DNA of 64,000 nt from Roseovarius sp. Pro17 (GTDB taxonomy: Bacteria > Pseudomonadota > Alphaproteobacteria > Rhodobacterales > Rhodobacteraceae), in the NCBI RefSeq assembly GCF_035599575.1, contig NZ_CP141179.1, positions 1,922,001 through 1,986,000 on the forward strand. Direction: 5' to 3'. The notes beneath the pieces are model-generated. The model had not been told where the DNA came from, did not search any database, and was given only the letters and a program-made list of their open reading frames with translations. How positions within the stretch are numbered: the stretch's first letter is position 1; each line of letters opens with the position of its first letter. Of the stretch, positions 37,475-46,841 are shown in pieces. The position numbers were made by a program, and so were the translations under genes.

Positions 37475-38556
37475 AGTGCCTCCTCATATTCGGACGCGGC
37501 GGTGCTGTCGTGGATGACGCCGCCGCCGACGTTCAACGTAACGCGTCCCGCATCCAGCAGCAGGGTCCGGATGGCAACATTGAATTCGCAGCGCCCATCC
37601 GGGGCCGCCCAGCCGATGCTGCCGCAATAGATGTCGCGCGGGGCCTCTTCCAGATCGGCCAGAACCTCCATCGCGCGCAGCTTGGGGGCGCCGGTGATTG
37701 ACCCACACGGAAACAGCGCAGTGAGGGTCGCGGCGAGGCCGGTTCCGGGCGTCATCTGGCCTGCGATCAGCGAGGTCATCTGGTGCACTGTGCTGTAACT
37801 CTCGACGGTGAATAGCTCAGGCACGGTTACGCTGCCGGGGATACAAATTCGACTGAGATCATTGCGCAAGAGGTCGACGATCATCAGGTTCTCGGCGCGG
37901 TTCTTGTCATCGGTGGCTAAAAACTGGCGGCGGCGGGCATCCTCGGCCGCATCATCGCTGCGCGGCTGGGTGCCTTTCATAGGGCGCGTTTCGATCCGGC
38001 CATCTGCGTCGGTGCGAAAGAACAGCTCGGGCGAGCGTGACAGGATCGACGGGCCATTCTCCTGCTGCACCAGCGCACCAAAGCGCACCGGCTGGATCGC
38101 GGCGAGCGCGGCGTATAGCGCGGCGGGATCGCCAGTGACGGTGCCGGTCAGAGGAAAGGTGAGATTTGCCTGATAGAAATCGCCAGCACCGATATAGTCG
38201 TGGACCGTTTGAAACGCTCGCGCATAACGTTCGCGGTCCCAAAGCGGGGTCAGGTCCGACAGGCTCGCCTCACTCACCGGCAGATCGGGCGCTGCGACAG
38301 GTGTGCCGTATACTCCAAAGCACAGCAGCGGTAGTCGACGGTGCGGCGGCATCAGCGGCGCAAGGCGCGGCTCTAGCGCATAGCCCAGCTCATAGCTGGC
38401 ATACCCTGCCAGCCATGCGCCCTCGGCGCGCGCGGCATCCAGCGCGGCGAGCGCGGCAGGTACATCTGCGGCATCCTCGGCCACGATCATCCGGCGCGGC
38501 GCCGCAAACAGACCCGCACTGTCGCCAATCGGCCCATGATCGAAGCGAATCTCCAC
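37429..38556 (-). CDS. pabB: Aminodeoxychorismate synthase component I
   Basis: 375 residues of the chorismate-binding TrpE/PabB family, with a short N-terminal domain. Motifs: RFGALVQQENGPSILSRSPELFF, PMKGTQPR, RAENLMIVDLLRNDLSRI and the active-site GSITGAPKLRAMEVLADLE. PMKGTQPR fits PabB rather than TrpE. The glutamine amidotransferase PabA is not next to it. Translationally coupled to the lyase-like gene. Confidence 0.9.
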   Translation of the reverse strand: MEIRFDHGPIGDSAGLFAAPRRMIVAEDAADVPAALAALDAARAEGAWLAGYASYELGYALEPRLAPLMPPHRRLPLLCFGVYGTPVAAPDLPVSEASLSDLTPLWDRERYARAFQTVHDYIGAGDFYQANLTFPLTGTVTGDPAALYAALAAIQPVRFGALVQQENGPSILSRSPELFFRTDADGRIETRPMKGTQPRSDDAAEDARRRQFLATDDKNRAENLMIVDLLRNDLSRICIPGSVTVPELFTVESYSTVHQMTSLIAGQMTPGTGLAATLTALFPCGSITGAPKLRAMEVLADLEEAPRDIYCGSIGWAAPDGRCEFNVAIRTLLLDAGRVTLNVGGGVIHDSTAASEYEEALWKTRFARPLVQTSP

Positions 38557-38782
38557 CGGCGCCTCCCCGCGCGCTTGGTCCAGTGGCCGTCTACCTAATG
38601 CGCTGCGCGCGCAAAAAACAGGGGTAAACCGCCCGCGCCGCCGAACAGGCTGCCGCTAGGCCTTGCGCCGGGGCGCGGCATGGATATAACCGCCACCAAT
38701 TTGCGCGCCCGCCGCACGCGCACCCTTAGCACGGCACCCGGCGGGCCTGCGCAGTCACAGCTGCCAAGCGGGGACACGGGCT

Positions 38783-41700
38783 ATGCCAAAGCGCGACGAT
38801 ATCTCATCCATCATGATCATCGGGGCGGGCCCCATTATCATCGGGCAGGCTTGCGAGTTCGACTATTCCGGCGCTCAGGCCTGCAAGGCGCTGCGCGAGG
38901 AAGGGTATCGGGTGATCCTCGTCAATTCGAACCCGGCGACGATCATGACCGATCCAGGGCTAGCCGACGCCACCTATATCGAACCGATCACGCCTGAAAT
39001 CGTCGCCAAGATCATCGAAAAGGAACGCCCCGACGCCCTGCTGCCCACCATGGGCGGGCAAACTGGCCTCAATACTGCGCTGGCAGTCGCCGACATGGGC
39101 GTGCTTGAGAAATTCGGCGTGGAACTGATTGGCGCGAACCGCGAGGCCATTGAGATGGCCGAGGACCGCAAACTGTTCCGCGAGGCGATGGACCGCCTCG
39201 GCATCGAAAACCCCAAGGCAACCATCGCCAACACCATGCAGGAATGCATGGATGCCATTGAATACGTTGGCCTTCCCGCGATCATCCGTCCCGCATTCAC
39301 CCTAGGCGGTACGGGCGGCGGCGTGGCCTATAACCGCGACGATTACGAGCATTACTGCAAGACCGGCCTCGACGCGTCGCCCGTCAACCAGATCCTGATC
39401 GACGAGAGCCTGCTGGGCTGGAAAGAATTCGAAATGGAGGTCGTGCGCGACAAGGCAGACAACGCCATCATCGTCTGCGCCATCGAAAACGTCGATCCGA
39501 TGGGCGTGCATACGGGCGATTCGATCACCGTCGCCCCTGCCCTGACCCTGACCGACAAAGAATATCAGGTGATGCGCAATCAAAGCATCGCCGTGCTGCG
39601 CGAGATTGGCGTCGAAACGGGCGGCTCGAATGTGCAATGGGCGATCAACCCCGCCGATGGGCGCATGGTGGTGATCGAGATGAACCCGCGCGTCAGCCGC
39701 TCTTCGGCACTGGCATCCAAGGCGACAGGTTTCCCAATCGCCAAGATCGCAGCCAAGCTGGCCGTTGGCTATACGCTGGACGAGTTGGACAACGACATCA
39801 CGCAAGTGACGCCCGCCAGCTTTGAGCCGACAATTGACTATGTCGTCACAAAAATCCCGCGCTTTGCCTTTGAGAAGTTCCAAGGCTCTGAGCCGCACCT
39901 AACCACCGCAATGAAATCGGTCGGTGAGGTGATGGCGATTGGTCGCACGATCCACGAGAGCCTGCAAAAGGCGCTGGCGTCGCTGGAAACCGGCCTCACC
40001 GGCTTTGACGAGATTGCAATTGAGGGCGCGCCCGACAAGGACGCCGTCACCCGCGCGCTGGCCAAACAGACGCCCGACCGCATCCGCGTCATTGCGCAGG
40101 CGATGCGCCATGGCCTGAGTGACGACGATATCCACGTCGTCACCATGTTCGACCCGTGGTTTCTGGCCCGCATTCGCGAAATCGTCGACGCCGAAGAGGC
40201 CGTGCGCGCCAGCGGCTTGCCCGGTGATGAGGCGGGCTTGCGCCGTCTCAAGATGATGGGATTTACCGACGCGCGCCTCGCCACCCTCACAGGGACGGAC
40301 GAAGCCGCTGTGCGCGCGACCCGGCGCGGCGTGGGCGTCACTGCCGTCTTTAAGCGGATCGATACGTGCGCAGCGGAATTCGAGGCGCAGACGCCCTATA
40401 TGTATTCCACCTACGAGGCCCCGATGATGGGCGAGGTCGAATGCGAGGCGCGCCCCACGGATGCCAAGAAGGTCGTCATTCTGGGCGGCGGCCCCAACCG
40501 GATCGGGCAAGGGATCGAGTTCGATTATTGCTGCTGTCACGCCTGCTATGCGCTGTCGGATGCGGGCTACGAGACAATTATGATCAATTGCAACCCCGAG
40601 ACGGTCAGTACCGATTACGACACCTCAGACCGCCTCTATTTTGAGCCGCTGACGTTCGAGCATGTGATGGAAATCCTGTCAGTCGAGCAGCAGAACGGCA
40701 CGCTGCACGGCGTGATCGTGCAGTTCGGCGGGCAGACCCCGCTCAAGCTGGCCAATGCGCTGGAGGCCGAAGGCATCCCGATCCTAGGCACGTCACCCGA
40801 CGCCATTGATCTGGCCGAGGATCGCGAGCGGTTTCAGGATCTGGTCAACCGCCTAGGCCTGAAACAGCCGGTGAATGGCATCGCCTCGACAGATGCGCAG
40901 GCCATTGCGATTGCGGAGAAAATTGGTTTCCCGCTGGTCATTCGCCCGTCCTATGTCTTGGGCGGGCGCGCGATGGAAATCGTGCGCGACATGCCCCAGC
41001 TAGAGCGCTACATCGCCGAGGCCGTCGTCGTTTCGGGCGACAGCCCTGTGCTGCTGGACAGCTATCTTTCGGGCGCGATCGAATGCGATGTGGATGCCCT
41101 CTGCGATGGCGAGAACGTGCATGTCGCGGGCATCATGCAACATATCGAAGAGGCGGGCGTGCACTCTGGTGACAGCGCCTGCTCGATCCCGCCTTACACG
41201 CTGGACGCCGAAATCATCGCGGAAATCGAGCGCCAGACCGTCGCGCTGGCCCGCGCGCTGAAGGTGATCGGCCTGATGAACGTGCAATTCGCGGTGAAGG
41301 ACGGCGAGATCTACCTGATCGAGGTAAACCCCCGTGCCAGCCGCACGGTGCCGTTCGTCGCCAAGGCGACCGATAGCGCCATCGCCTCTATCGCCGCGCG
41401 CCTGATGGCGGGTGAGCCGCTGAGCAATTTCCCGCATCGCGGCGCCTATCCCAGTGGCGCGACACCCGGCAGCCTGCCGATGGCGGATCAGATGACGCTG
41501 GCCGACTACGCGATGCCGTGGTTTTCGGTCAAGGAGGCGGTCATGCCTTTCGCGCGCTTCCCCGGTGTCGATACGATCCTCGGCCCTGAAATGCGCTCGA
41601 CCGGTGAGGTCATGGGCTGGGATGTAAGCTTTGCCCGGGCGTTCCTAAAGGCGCTGATGGGCGCAGGCGTGATCCTGCCGGAAAGCGGCGCGGTGTTCTT

Positions 41701-42085
41701 TTCGATCAAGGATTCCGACAAGACGGCGCAGATTATCGAAACGGCGCAGATCTTGACCGGCATGGGGTTCACCATCGTTGCGACGCGCGGCACGGCGGCG
41801 TTTCTGGCCGAACAGGGCATCGAATGTACGACCGTCAACAAGGTTTATGAGGGTCGGCCCAATATTGTCGACATGCTCAAGAACGGCGAGATCGCGTTGG
41901 TGATGAACACGACCGAAGGCGCGCTTTCTGTCGAGGACAGCCGCGAAATCCGCTCGGTCGCGCTCTATGACAAGATCCCCTACTTTACGACCGCTGCCGC
42001 CTCTCTGGCCGCTGCTCAGGCGATGCTGGCACGCTTGGAGGGCGATCTGACTGTGATGCCGTTGCAAGGACCGACAGCAGCGTAA
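38783..42085 (+). CDS. carB: Carbamoyl-phosphate synthase large chain
   Basis: 1100 residues with two repeated ATP-grasp halves. First half begins [22 protein letters not shown]; second at [22 protein letters not shown] near 570; the C-terminal MGS-like allosteric domain follows about residue 955 ([26 protein letters not shown]). Makes carbamoyl phosphate for arginine and pyrimidine synthesis, and so connects with argF here. carA is not adjacent, as often in this family. Confidence 0.98.
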   Translation: MPKRDDISSIMIIGAGPIIIGQACEFDYSGAQACKALREEGYRVILVNSNPATIMTDPGLADATYIEPITPEIVAKIIEKERPDALLPTMGGQTGLNTALAVADMGVLEKFGVELIGANREAIEMAEDRKLFREAMDRLGIENPKATIANTMQECMDAIEYVGLPAIIRPAFTLGGTGGGVAYNRDDYEHYCKTGLDASPVNQILIDESLLGWKEFEMEVVRDKADNAIIVCAIENVDPMGVHTGDSITVAPALTLTDKEYQVMRNQSIAVLREIGVETGGSNVQWAINPADGRMVVIEMNPRVSRSSALASKATGFPIAKIAAKLAVGYTLDELDNDITQVTPASFEPTIDYVVTKIPRFAFEKFQGSEPHLTTAMKSVGEVMAIGRTIHESLQKALASLETGLTGFDEIAIEGAPDKDAVTRALAKQTPDRIRVIAQAMRHGLSDDDIHVVTMFDPWFLARIREIVDAEEAVRASGLPGDEAGLRRLKMMGFTDARLATLTGTDEAAVRATRRGVGVTAVFKRIDTCAAEFEAQTPYMYSTYEAPMMGEVECEARPTDAKKVVILGGGPNRIGQGIEFDYCCCHACYALSDAGYETIMINCNPETVSTDYDTSDRLYFEPLTFEHVMEILSVEQQNGTLHGVIVQFGGQTPLKLANALEAEGIPILGTSPDAIDLAEDRERFQDLVNRLGLKQPVNGIASTDAQAIAIAEKIGFPLVIRPSYVLGGRAMEIVRDMPQLERYIAEAVVVSGDSPVLLDSYLSGAIECDVDALCDGENVHVAGIMQHIEEAGVHSGDSACSIPPYTLDAEIIAEIERQTVALARALKVIGLMNVQFAVKDGEIYLIEVNPRASRTVPFVAKATDSAIASIAARLMAGEPLSNFPHRGAYPSGATPGSLPMADQMTLADYAMPWFSVKEAVMPFARFPGVDTILGPEMRSTGEVMGWDVSFARAFLKALMGAGVILPESGAVFFSIKDSDKTAQIIETAQILTGMGFTIVATRGTAAFLAEQGIECTTVNKVYEGRPNIVDMLKNGEIALVMNTTEGALSVEDSREIRSVALYDKIPYFTTAAASLAAAQAMLARLEGDLTVMPLQGPTAA

Positions 42086-42240
42086 CGGATTTGCGCAGGT
42101 CCGGTTGGGTCGGGGCCTGCGCGATAGCTGTGACAAAAACGGCATCTGCGCGTGAGGCGAAATATTGTTGCGCTGTCACGCATTCCCATCGAATACTTTT
42201 TTAGCATAAAATCAATGTGTTGCGAAAAAAGGATAAAGCT

Positions 42241-42363
42241 ATGCGCGCGGCAATCAACTGCCATGCAGCAAGTGCATATAATTATCTTTATTTCGGTATT
42301 GCTTTCCCAGAAAAGATAGGTATCTGCGGATCAGGGCATACTGATACGCCCACCAAGGCCTAA
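42241..42363 (+). CDS. Candidate 40-residue protein
   Basis: ATG at 42241 with AAAAAAGGATAAAGCT upstream (AAGGA seven bases before the start) opens a 40-residue frame, MRAAINCHAASAYNYLYFGI continuing to TPTKA, ending TAA at 42361. It lies 22 bases before the first 39-residue membrane protein in the same direction. No homologue recognised and the composition is AT-richer than neighbours, so it may be a leader or chance frame. Confidence 0.3.
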   Translation: MRAAINCHAASAYNYLYFGIAFPEKIGICGSGHTDTPTKA

Positions 42364-42384
42364 GCACAGCACGAGGAGGCACTC

Positions 42385-42504
42385 ATGACCCGGGATCAAC
42401 TAAACCGCGAACTTCGCATGCATAGCGCCACTTGGCCTGCTGTGCTTATTGTCTATGGCCTGATCGTCGGGACCATGGTCCTGTCCGCGATGTCGATTAC
42501 ATAG
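42385..42504 (+). CDS. 39-residue small membrane protein, first of a tandem pair
   Basis: An excellent ribosome site, GAGGAGG at about 42373-42379, precedes the ATG. The protein starts MTRDQLNRELRMHSATWPAV and has one hydrophobic segment (AVLIVYGLIVGTMVLSAM) after a charged N-terminus, so a single-pass membrane topology with cytoplasmic N-terminus is likely. It is 26/39 identical to the protein encoded at 42672-42791, which strongly argues that both are real genes. Function unknown; no domain recognised. Confidence 0.72.
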   Translation: MTRDQLNRELRMHSATWPAVLIVYGLIVGTMVLSAMSIT

Positions 42505-42671
42505 CAATCGACTTCTAAGACCTGACACACAGGCCCGGTCGAGTATCGTACCCGGCCGCTTAAAAAGTTTCAGCAGATGCATCGGCGGATGGGACCACTC
42601 ATACGCCTCTACCCACTTTTGATCGGGGTTACGGAGCATCCCCGGTCCACCTGCAAAAAGCGATTACACCC

Positions 42672-42791
42672 ATGACCAGAGATAAATTGAACCGTGAGCT
42701 GCGTGTGCGCAGCGCCAGCTTTCCCGCCGTGCTGATCGTCTATGCCATAATATTTGGCACGATGGTCCTGACCGGAATGACGATGGTCTGA
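42672..42791 (+). CDS. 39-residue small membrane protein, second of a tandem pair
   Basis: The product begins MTRDKLNRELRVRSASFPAV and contains the hydrophobic run AVLIVYAIIFGTMVLTGM, identical at 26 of 39 positions to the upstream paralogue and exactly the same length. The ribosome site is poor by eye. Synonymous third-position changes between the copies (CGG/AGA, CTT/CTG and others) show selection for the protein, not just DNA duplication. A perfect 15-bp stem terminator follows. Confidence 0.7.
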   Translation: MTRDKLNRELRVRSASFPAVLIVYAIIFGTMVLTGMTMV

Positions 42792-42817
42792 ACCGGGATT
42801 TGATCTGTTAGATACGC

Positions 42818-42852
42818 AAAAGCGGCGGATGGCATCCCCATCCGCCGCTTTT
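42818..42852. terminator. Strong bidirectional terminator
   Basis: AAAAGCGGCGGATGG (42818-42832) pairs perfectly with CCATCCGCCGCTTTT (42838-42852) around a five-base loop. Flanking A and T tracts serve both directions, separating the small membrane protein genes from the convergent ABC ATPase gene. Confidence 0.9.
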
Positions 42853-42876
42853 CATTTGTCCCGGTGTCTTGCCCAG

Positions 42877-44574
42877 TCAGGCGTCCGACGGCATGACCTT
42901 TTCGTCTTCGGGATTGATCTTGTCCGACGCCGCCTCGCCCAGATTTTCAAGGCCGCGCTCTTCCAGAAGGGTCGTCAGCCAGTCGGGGTCCATCTCGGGC
43001 ACCGAGCTGAGCAGAAGGTCGGTATAGGGATGATGCGGGGGGCGGAACATCTCGTCCTTTGGTCCCTGCTCCACCACCTTGCCATGCTGCATGACTACCA
43101 CCTCATCGGCGATTGATCGCACCGTAGCCAGATCATGCGTGATGAACATGTAGGCTAGGTTCAGCTCGTCCTGAAGGCGATCCAGCAGGCGCAGGATGCC
43201 TTCGGCGACCAACTGGTCCAGCGCGGATGTCACCTCATCACAGACGATAAAGCTGGGCTCGGCTGCCAGCGCGCGGGCGATACCGATACGCTGCTTCTGG
43301 CCGCCCGACAGCTCTGCTGGATAGCGGTTATAGTATTTCGATGGCTCCAGTTCGATCAGGTCCAGTAGCTCGTCCACGCGGTTTTTCAGCGCGCCGCCGG
43401 TGAGACCGGAATAGAATTTCGCTGGACGGCCAATGATTTCGCTAATCTTGACCTTGGGGTTCAGCGCCGTGTCGGCCGACTGATAGATCATCTGGCACTG
43501 GCGCAGCTGCTCTTTGTTGCGGTTGCGGTAGTCTGCCGGGAACGGTTCTCCCTTAAACAGTACCTCGCCCTTTTGCGGCGGCAGAAGCCCCGTGATGACC
43601 CGTGCGGTCGTGGATTTGCCCGAACCGGATTCGCCCACCACGGCGACAGTCATGCCCTCGTAGATGTCAAAGCTGACGTCATCGAGGATCTTGGGGCCCG
43701 ACGCATAGGAGGCATCGACATTCTTGACCGAGATCAGGCAATCGCGGCCCTCACGCGTACGCTGAGGGGATTTAAAGCTGCGCACCGCCCAGAGGGATTT
43801 CGTGTATTCCTCCTTGGGATTGGCCAGCATTTCCTTGGTCGACGCCTCCTCGACCTCTTCGCCTTTGAGTAGGACCTTGATCGTGTCGGCCATCTGCGCG
43901 ACCACGGCGAGGTCGTGCGTGATGTAGAGCGCGGCAGTGTCGAACTGATCGACGATATCGCGGATCGCGGCCAGAACCTCGATCTGGGTGGTGACGTCCA
44001 GCGCTGTCGTCGGCTCATCAAAGATGATGAGGTCTGGGCGGCACGACATCGCCATTGCCGTCATCGCACGCTGTAGTTGGCCGCCGGATACCTGGTGGGG
44101 ATAGCGAAAGCCGATCTCGTCCGGGTTTGGCAGGCGCAGGCGGTTGTAGAGGTCGATCGCGTCCTCCTGCGCCTCCATCCGCTTTTTCAGGCGGTATTGC
44201 AGCGGCGCCTCGGTGTGCTGGTCGATGATCTTGTGCGCCGGATTGAACGATGCTGCCGCCGATTGCGCCACATAGGCAATACGCTTGCCGCGCAGGCCGC
44301 GCCGCTCGCCTTCGGTGGCGGTGGTCAGCTCCATCCCGTCGAACTCGATCGAGCTGTCCTCGGAAATGCGCGTGCCATCGCGGGCATAACCCATGGCGGC
44401 GGCACCGATGGTAGATTTGCCTGCACCGGATTCCCCAATCAGTCCCATCACCTCGCCGCGGTGCAGGGTCAGGTCGACACCCTTGATGATGTCGATCCAG
44501 GTTTCGTCCGTGTAGCCCTGAATTTTAAGGTTCCGGATTTTTAGCAGGATGTCTTTTTTCTTTTTCTCGGTCAT
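42877..44574 (-). CDS. Dipeptide/oligopeptide-type ABC transporter, fused double ATPase
   Basis: 565 residues with two complete ATPase domains in one chain (a DppD-DppF fusion). Domain 1: Walker A GESGAGKST, signature VSGGQLQRAM; domain 2: GESGSGKST, signature LSGGQKQRIGIARAL, each with Walker B (LIIFDEPT and FIVCDEVT). Oligopeptide C-terminal motifs occur after each. It powers the importer whose permeases follow upstream at 44581-46650. Confidence 0.93.
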   Translation of the reverse strand: MTEKKKKDILLKIRNLKIQGYTDETWIDIIKGVDLTLHRGEVMGLIGESGAGKSTIGAAAMGYARDGTRISEDSSIEFDGMELTTATEGERRGLRGKRIAYVAQSAAASFNPAHKIIDQHTEAPLQYRLKKRMEAQEDAIDLYNRLRLPNPDEIGFRYPHQVSGGQLQRAMTAMAMSCRPDLIIFDEPTTALDVTTQIEVLAAIRDIVDQFDTAALYITHDLAVVAQMADTIKVLLKGEEVEEASTKEMLANPKEEYTKSLWAVRSFKSPQRTREGRDCLISVKNVDASYASGPKILDDVSFDIYEGMTVAVVGESGSGKSTTARVITGLLPPQKGEVLFKGEPFPADYRNRNKEQLRQCQMIYQSADTALNPKVKISEIIGRPAKFYSGLTGGALKNRVDELLDLIELEPSKYYNRYPAELSGGQKQRIGIARALAAEPSFIVCDEVTSALDQLVAEGILRLLDRLQDELNLAYMFITHDLATVRSIADEVVVMQHGKVVEQGPKDEMFRPPHHPYTDLLLSSVPEMDPDWLTTLLEERGLENLGEAASDKINPEDEKVMPSDA

Positions 44575-44580
44575 TGTCGA

Positions 44581-45681
44581 TTACTCCTTCAGACCGGAAG
44601 ACCGGTGCAGCATCCAGTCCACCACGAAGTTGACCCCTACGGTCAGCAGCGCGATGGCGGCGGCCGGGATAAGCGGTGTGATTTCACCGAACGAGATCAG
44701 CGTCGCATTTTCGCGCACCATCGAGCCCCAGTCGGCCGTGGGCGGCTGAATGCCGAGGCCAAGGAACGACAGGCCCGCGACCAGCAGGAACACGAAACAG
44801 AACTCAAGGCCGAATTCAGCGATCAGTGGTGCGGTTGAGTTTGGCAGGATCTCGCGCCGGATGAGGTATCCGGTGCCTTCCCCGCGCAGCTTCGCAGCTT
44901 CGATATAGTCCATCACCACGACGTTGCCCGCGACCGCCCGTGTCAGGCGAAAGACGCGCGGCGCATAGATGATCGACACGGCGATGATGATCACCGGCAT
45001 AGACGGGCCAAAGATCGACAGCATCAGAAGCGCAAAGATCAGCGACGGGATCGACATGATCACATCCGCGAACCGCGCAAGAAAGTTGTCGAGGAACCCG
45101 CCCCTGGTCGCGGCCAACAGGCCCAGGAAGGCACCCATGAAGAACGCCAGCAGCGTCGCCGTCAGCGCGAGACCAACCGAGTTGCGCGTGCCATAGATCA
45201 GGCGACTGAACATATCGCGGCCCAGTTGATCCGCGCCCAGCAGCATATTGGCATCCGCCGGCGCAAAGGCCGAACTGATGACCTCGGCCTCGCCGTGGGG
45301 TGCGATCCACGGGGCAAAAATACCCGCGATCGCGTAGACGAAAATCACGAACATGCCGAAGGCCGCGGTGAGGGGCGCGGTGCGCAATTCCTTGGCCAGC
45401 TCAGTCGAGGCGATCAGGATCAGGAATTCGCGGAACGCGTAGGAGATCATGGCCGCCATCGCGAGCACGAAAGAGACCATCGCGATCACCCACAGCGCGT
45501 GCACCCCCCCGACGATACCCACGACGATCGACACCAAGGTCAGCGAAAAGATCATCATGAACGGCTGGCGCTGGTTGTAATACGCCGACACACAAGAGGC
45601 GATGACGAGCACGGTGAAGTAGGTCAGCGCGAAGGTGATAGGTGCGAGGCCAAAGTATAAAAGGGCCGAAATATCTTCCAT
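44581..45681 (-). CDS. ABC importer permease with extra N-terminal membrane segments
   Basis: 366 residues, longer than a usual DppC-type permease (about 300). The C-terminal ~230 residues have the canonical binding-protein-dependent transport pattern (LGADQLGRDMFSRLIYG; YIEAAKLRGEGTGYLIRREILPN, the EAA loop). The first ~130 residues add about three further hydrophobic segments (APITFALTYFTVLVIASCV; LTLVSIVVGIVGGVHALWVI) not part of the standard fold. Six bases from the ATPase gene. Confidence 0.9.
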   Translation of the reverse strand: MEDISALLYFGLAPITFALTYFTVLVIASCVSAYYNQRQPFMMIFSLTLVSIVVGIVGGVHALWVIAMVSFVLAMAAMISYAFREFLILIASTELAKELRTAPLTAAFGMFVIFVYAIAGIFAPWIAPHGEAEVISSAFAPADANMLLGADQLGRDMFSRLIYGTRNSVGLALTATLLAFFMGAFLGLLAATRGGFLDNFLARFADVIMSIPSLIFALLMLSIFGPSMPVIIIAVSIIYAPRVFRLTRAVAGNVVVMDYIEAAKLRGEGTGYLIRREILPNSTAPLIAEFGLEFCFVFLLVAGLSFLGLGIQPPTADWGSMVRENATLISFGEITPLIPAAAIALLTVGVNFVVDWMLHRSSGLKE

Positions 45682-45693
45682 GTTTTCTCTCCC

Positions 45694-46650
45694 TTACTTC
45701 GGATGCCGCAGGCGCGGATTGGTCAGGATTGCGCCCACATCTGCTGCAAGATTGAGCAGGATGAAGGTTGCGGCGAAGATCAGGCAGCAGGCCTGCACGA
45801 CCGGGAAGTCACGCTTGCTGACCGCATCGACCAGCGCCTGCCCGATGCCGGGATAGACGAAAACCACCTCGACCAGCACGACGCCTGTGATCAGATAAGC
45901 AAGGTTCAGCGCTACCACGTTGATGATCGGCGCCCACGCATTGGGCAGCGCATGGCGCACAATGACCTTCCAGGGCGGCGTGCCCTTCAGCTTGGCCATC
46001 TCGATATAGGGCGAGGCCAGCAGGTTGATGATTGCAGCGCGCGTCATCCGCATCATATGCGCGGTGACGACCAGAACCAGCGTCAGTGCCGGCAGGAATG
46101 TGCGGCTCAGCAACTCCCAGAAGGACATGCCGTCACTCAAGCTGGCGATTGCCGGGAACATGCCCCACTTGACCGAAAAGAACAGGATCAGGATATAGCC
46201 AAGGAAGAATTCCGGGCTCGAGATTGAGGTCAGCGTTAGCACGTTTGCCACCCGGTCAAAGATCGAGTTGCGCAGAAGCGCGACGATCACACCGAGGATG
46301 ATGGCAAAGGGCACGGCGATGACGGCTGCATAGGTCGCAAGAAAAAGAGTGTTGCGGAAACGCTCGCCGATCACGCTCATTACGGTTTCCTGGGTGACGA
46401 TGGACCGACCGAAGTCGAGCATCACCGCCCCTTTCAGCCATTCGAAATACCGAAACACTGCTGGATCGTTCAGGCCCATCTGTTCGCGCAGGTTCCTGAC
46501 GTTTTCCTCGGTCGCTCCCTGGCCCAGAACAGCCTCGGCGATGTCGCCCGGCAGCAGTTCGACCATGAAGAAGATGATGACTGAAATCACGAGTAGTATG
46601 AACAATCCCAGACCGAGCCGTTTTGCAACGAGCCCAAGTATGTCTCCCAT
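45694..46650 (-). CDS. ABC importer permease, DppB-like
   Basis: A 318-residue inner-membrane permease with six predicted segments and the EAA loop (YIEMAKLKGTPPWKVIVRHALPNAW). The N-terminal LFILLVISVIIFFMVELLPGD is typical of DppB/GsiC proteins, and VLVEVVFVYPGIGQALVDAV of their C-termini. Twelve bases from the other permease gene on the same strand. Confidence 0.92.
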   Translation of the reverse strand: MGDILGLVAKRLGLGLFILLVISVIIFFMVELLPGDIAEAVLGQGATEENVRNLREQMGLNDPAVFRYFEWLKGAVMLDFGRSIVTQETVMSVIGERFRNTLFLATYAAVIAVPFAIILGVIVALLRNSIFDRVANVLTLTSISSPEFFLGYILILFFSVKWGMFPAIASLSDGMSFWELLSRTFLPALTLVLVVTAHMMRMTRAAIINLLASPYIEMAKLKGTPPWKVIVRHALPNAWAPIINVVALNLAYLITGVVLVEVVFVYPGIGQALVDAVSKRDFPVVQACCLIFAATFILLNLAADVGAILTNPRLRHPK

Positions 46651-46801
46651 TTATCCCTCCTGCGGTTTTTTCGTTCTGTCACCGCTAACACGGCGAGACA
46701 CAAATTAACAGTAATTCGCCATACTTGCTAAGGTGCCCTATGGGCGCATTACATTGATTTTGGCCCAAAATCCGGGGGTGTGGCGCGGTATGGGCCTAAT
46801 C

Positions 46802-46825
46802 GCCCGGCGCAACTAAGCGCCGGGC
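46802..46825 (-). terminator. Stem-loop after the first binding-protein gene
   Basis: GCCCGGCGC (46802-46810) and GCGCCGGGC (46817-46825) form a perfect nine-base stem with a six-base loop, 17 bases after the stop of the binding-protein gene. There is no clear T-run, so it may be an mRNA-stabilising or attenuating hairpin, letting the binding protein outrun the permeases downstream. Confidence 0.5.
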
Positions 46826-46841
46826 CGGCGTGCGATATCGT

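Noticed and set aside
42400..42639. 79-codon minus-strand frame over the small-protein pair
   Set aside because: The plus-strand paralogue pair shows protein-level conservation with synonymous changes; the minus frame is its shadow.
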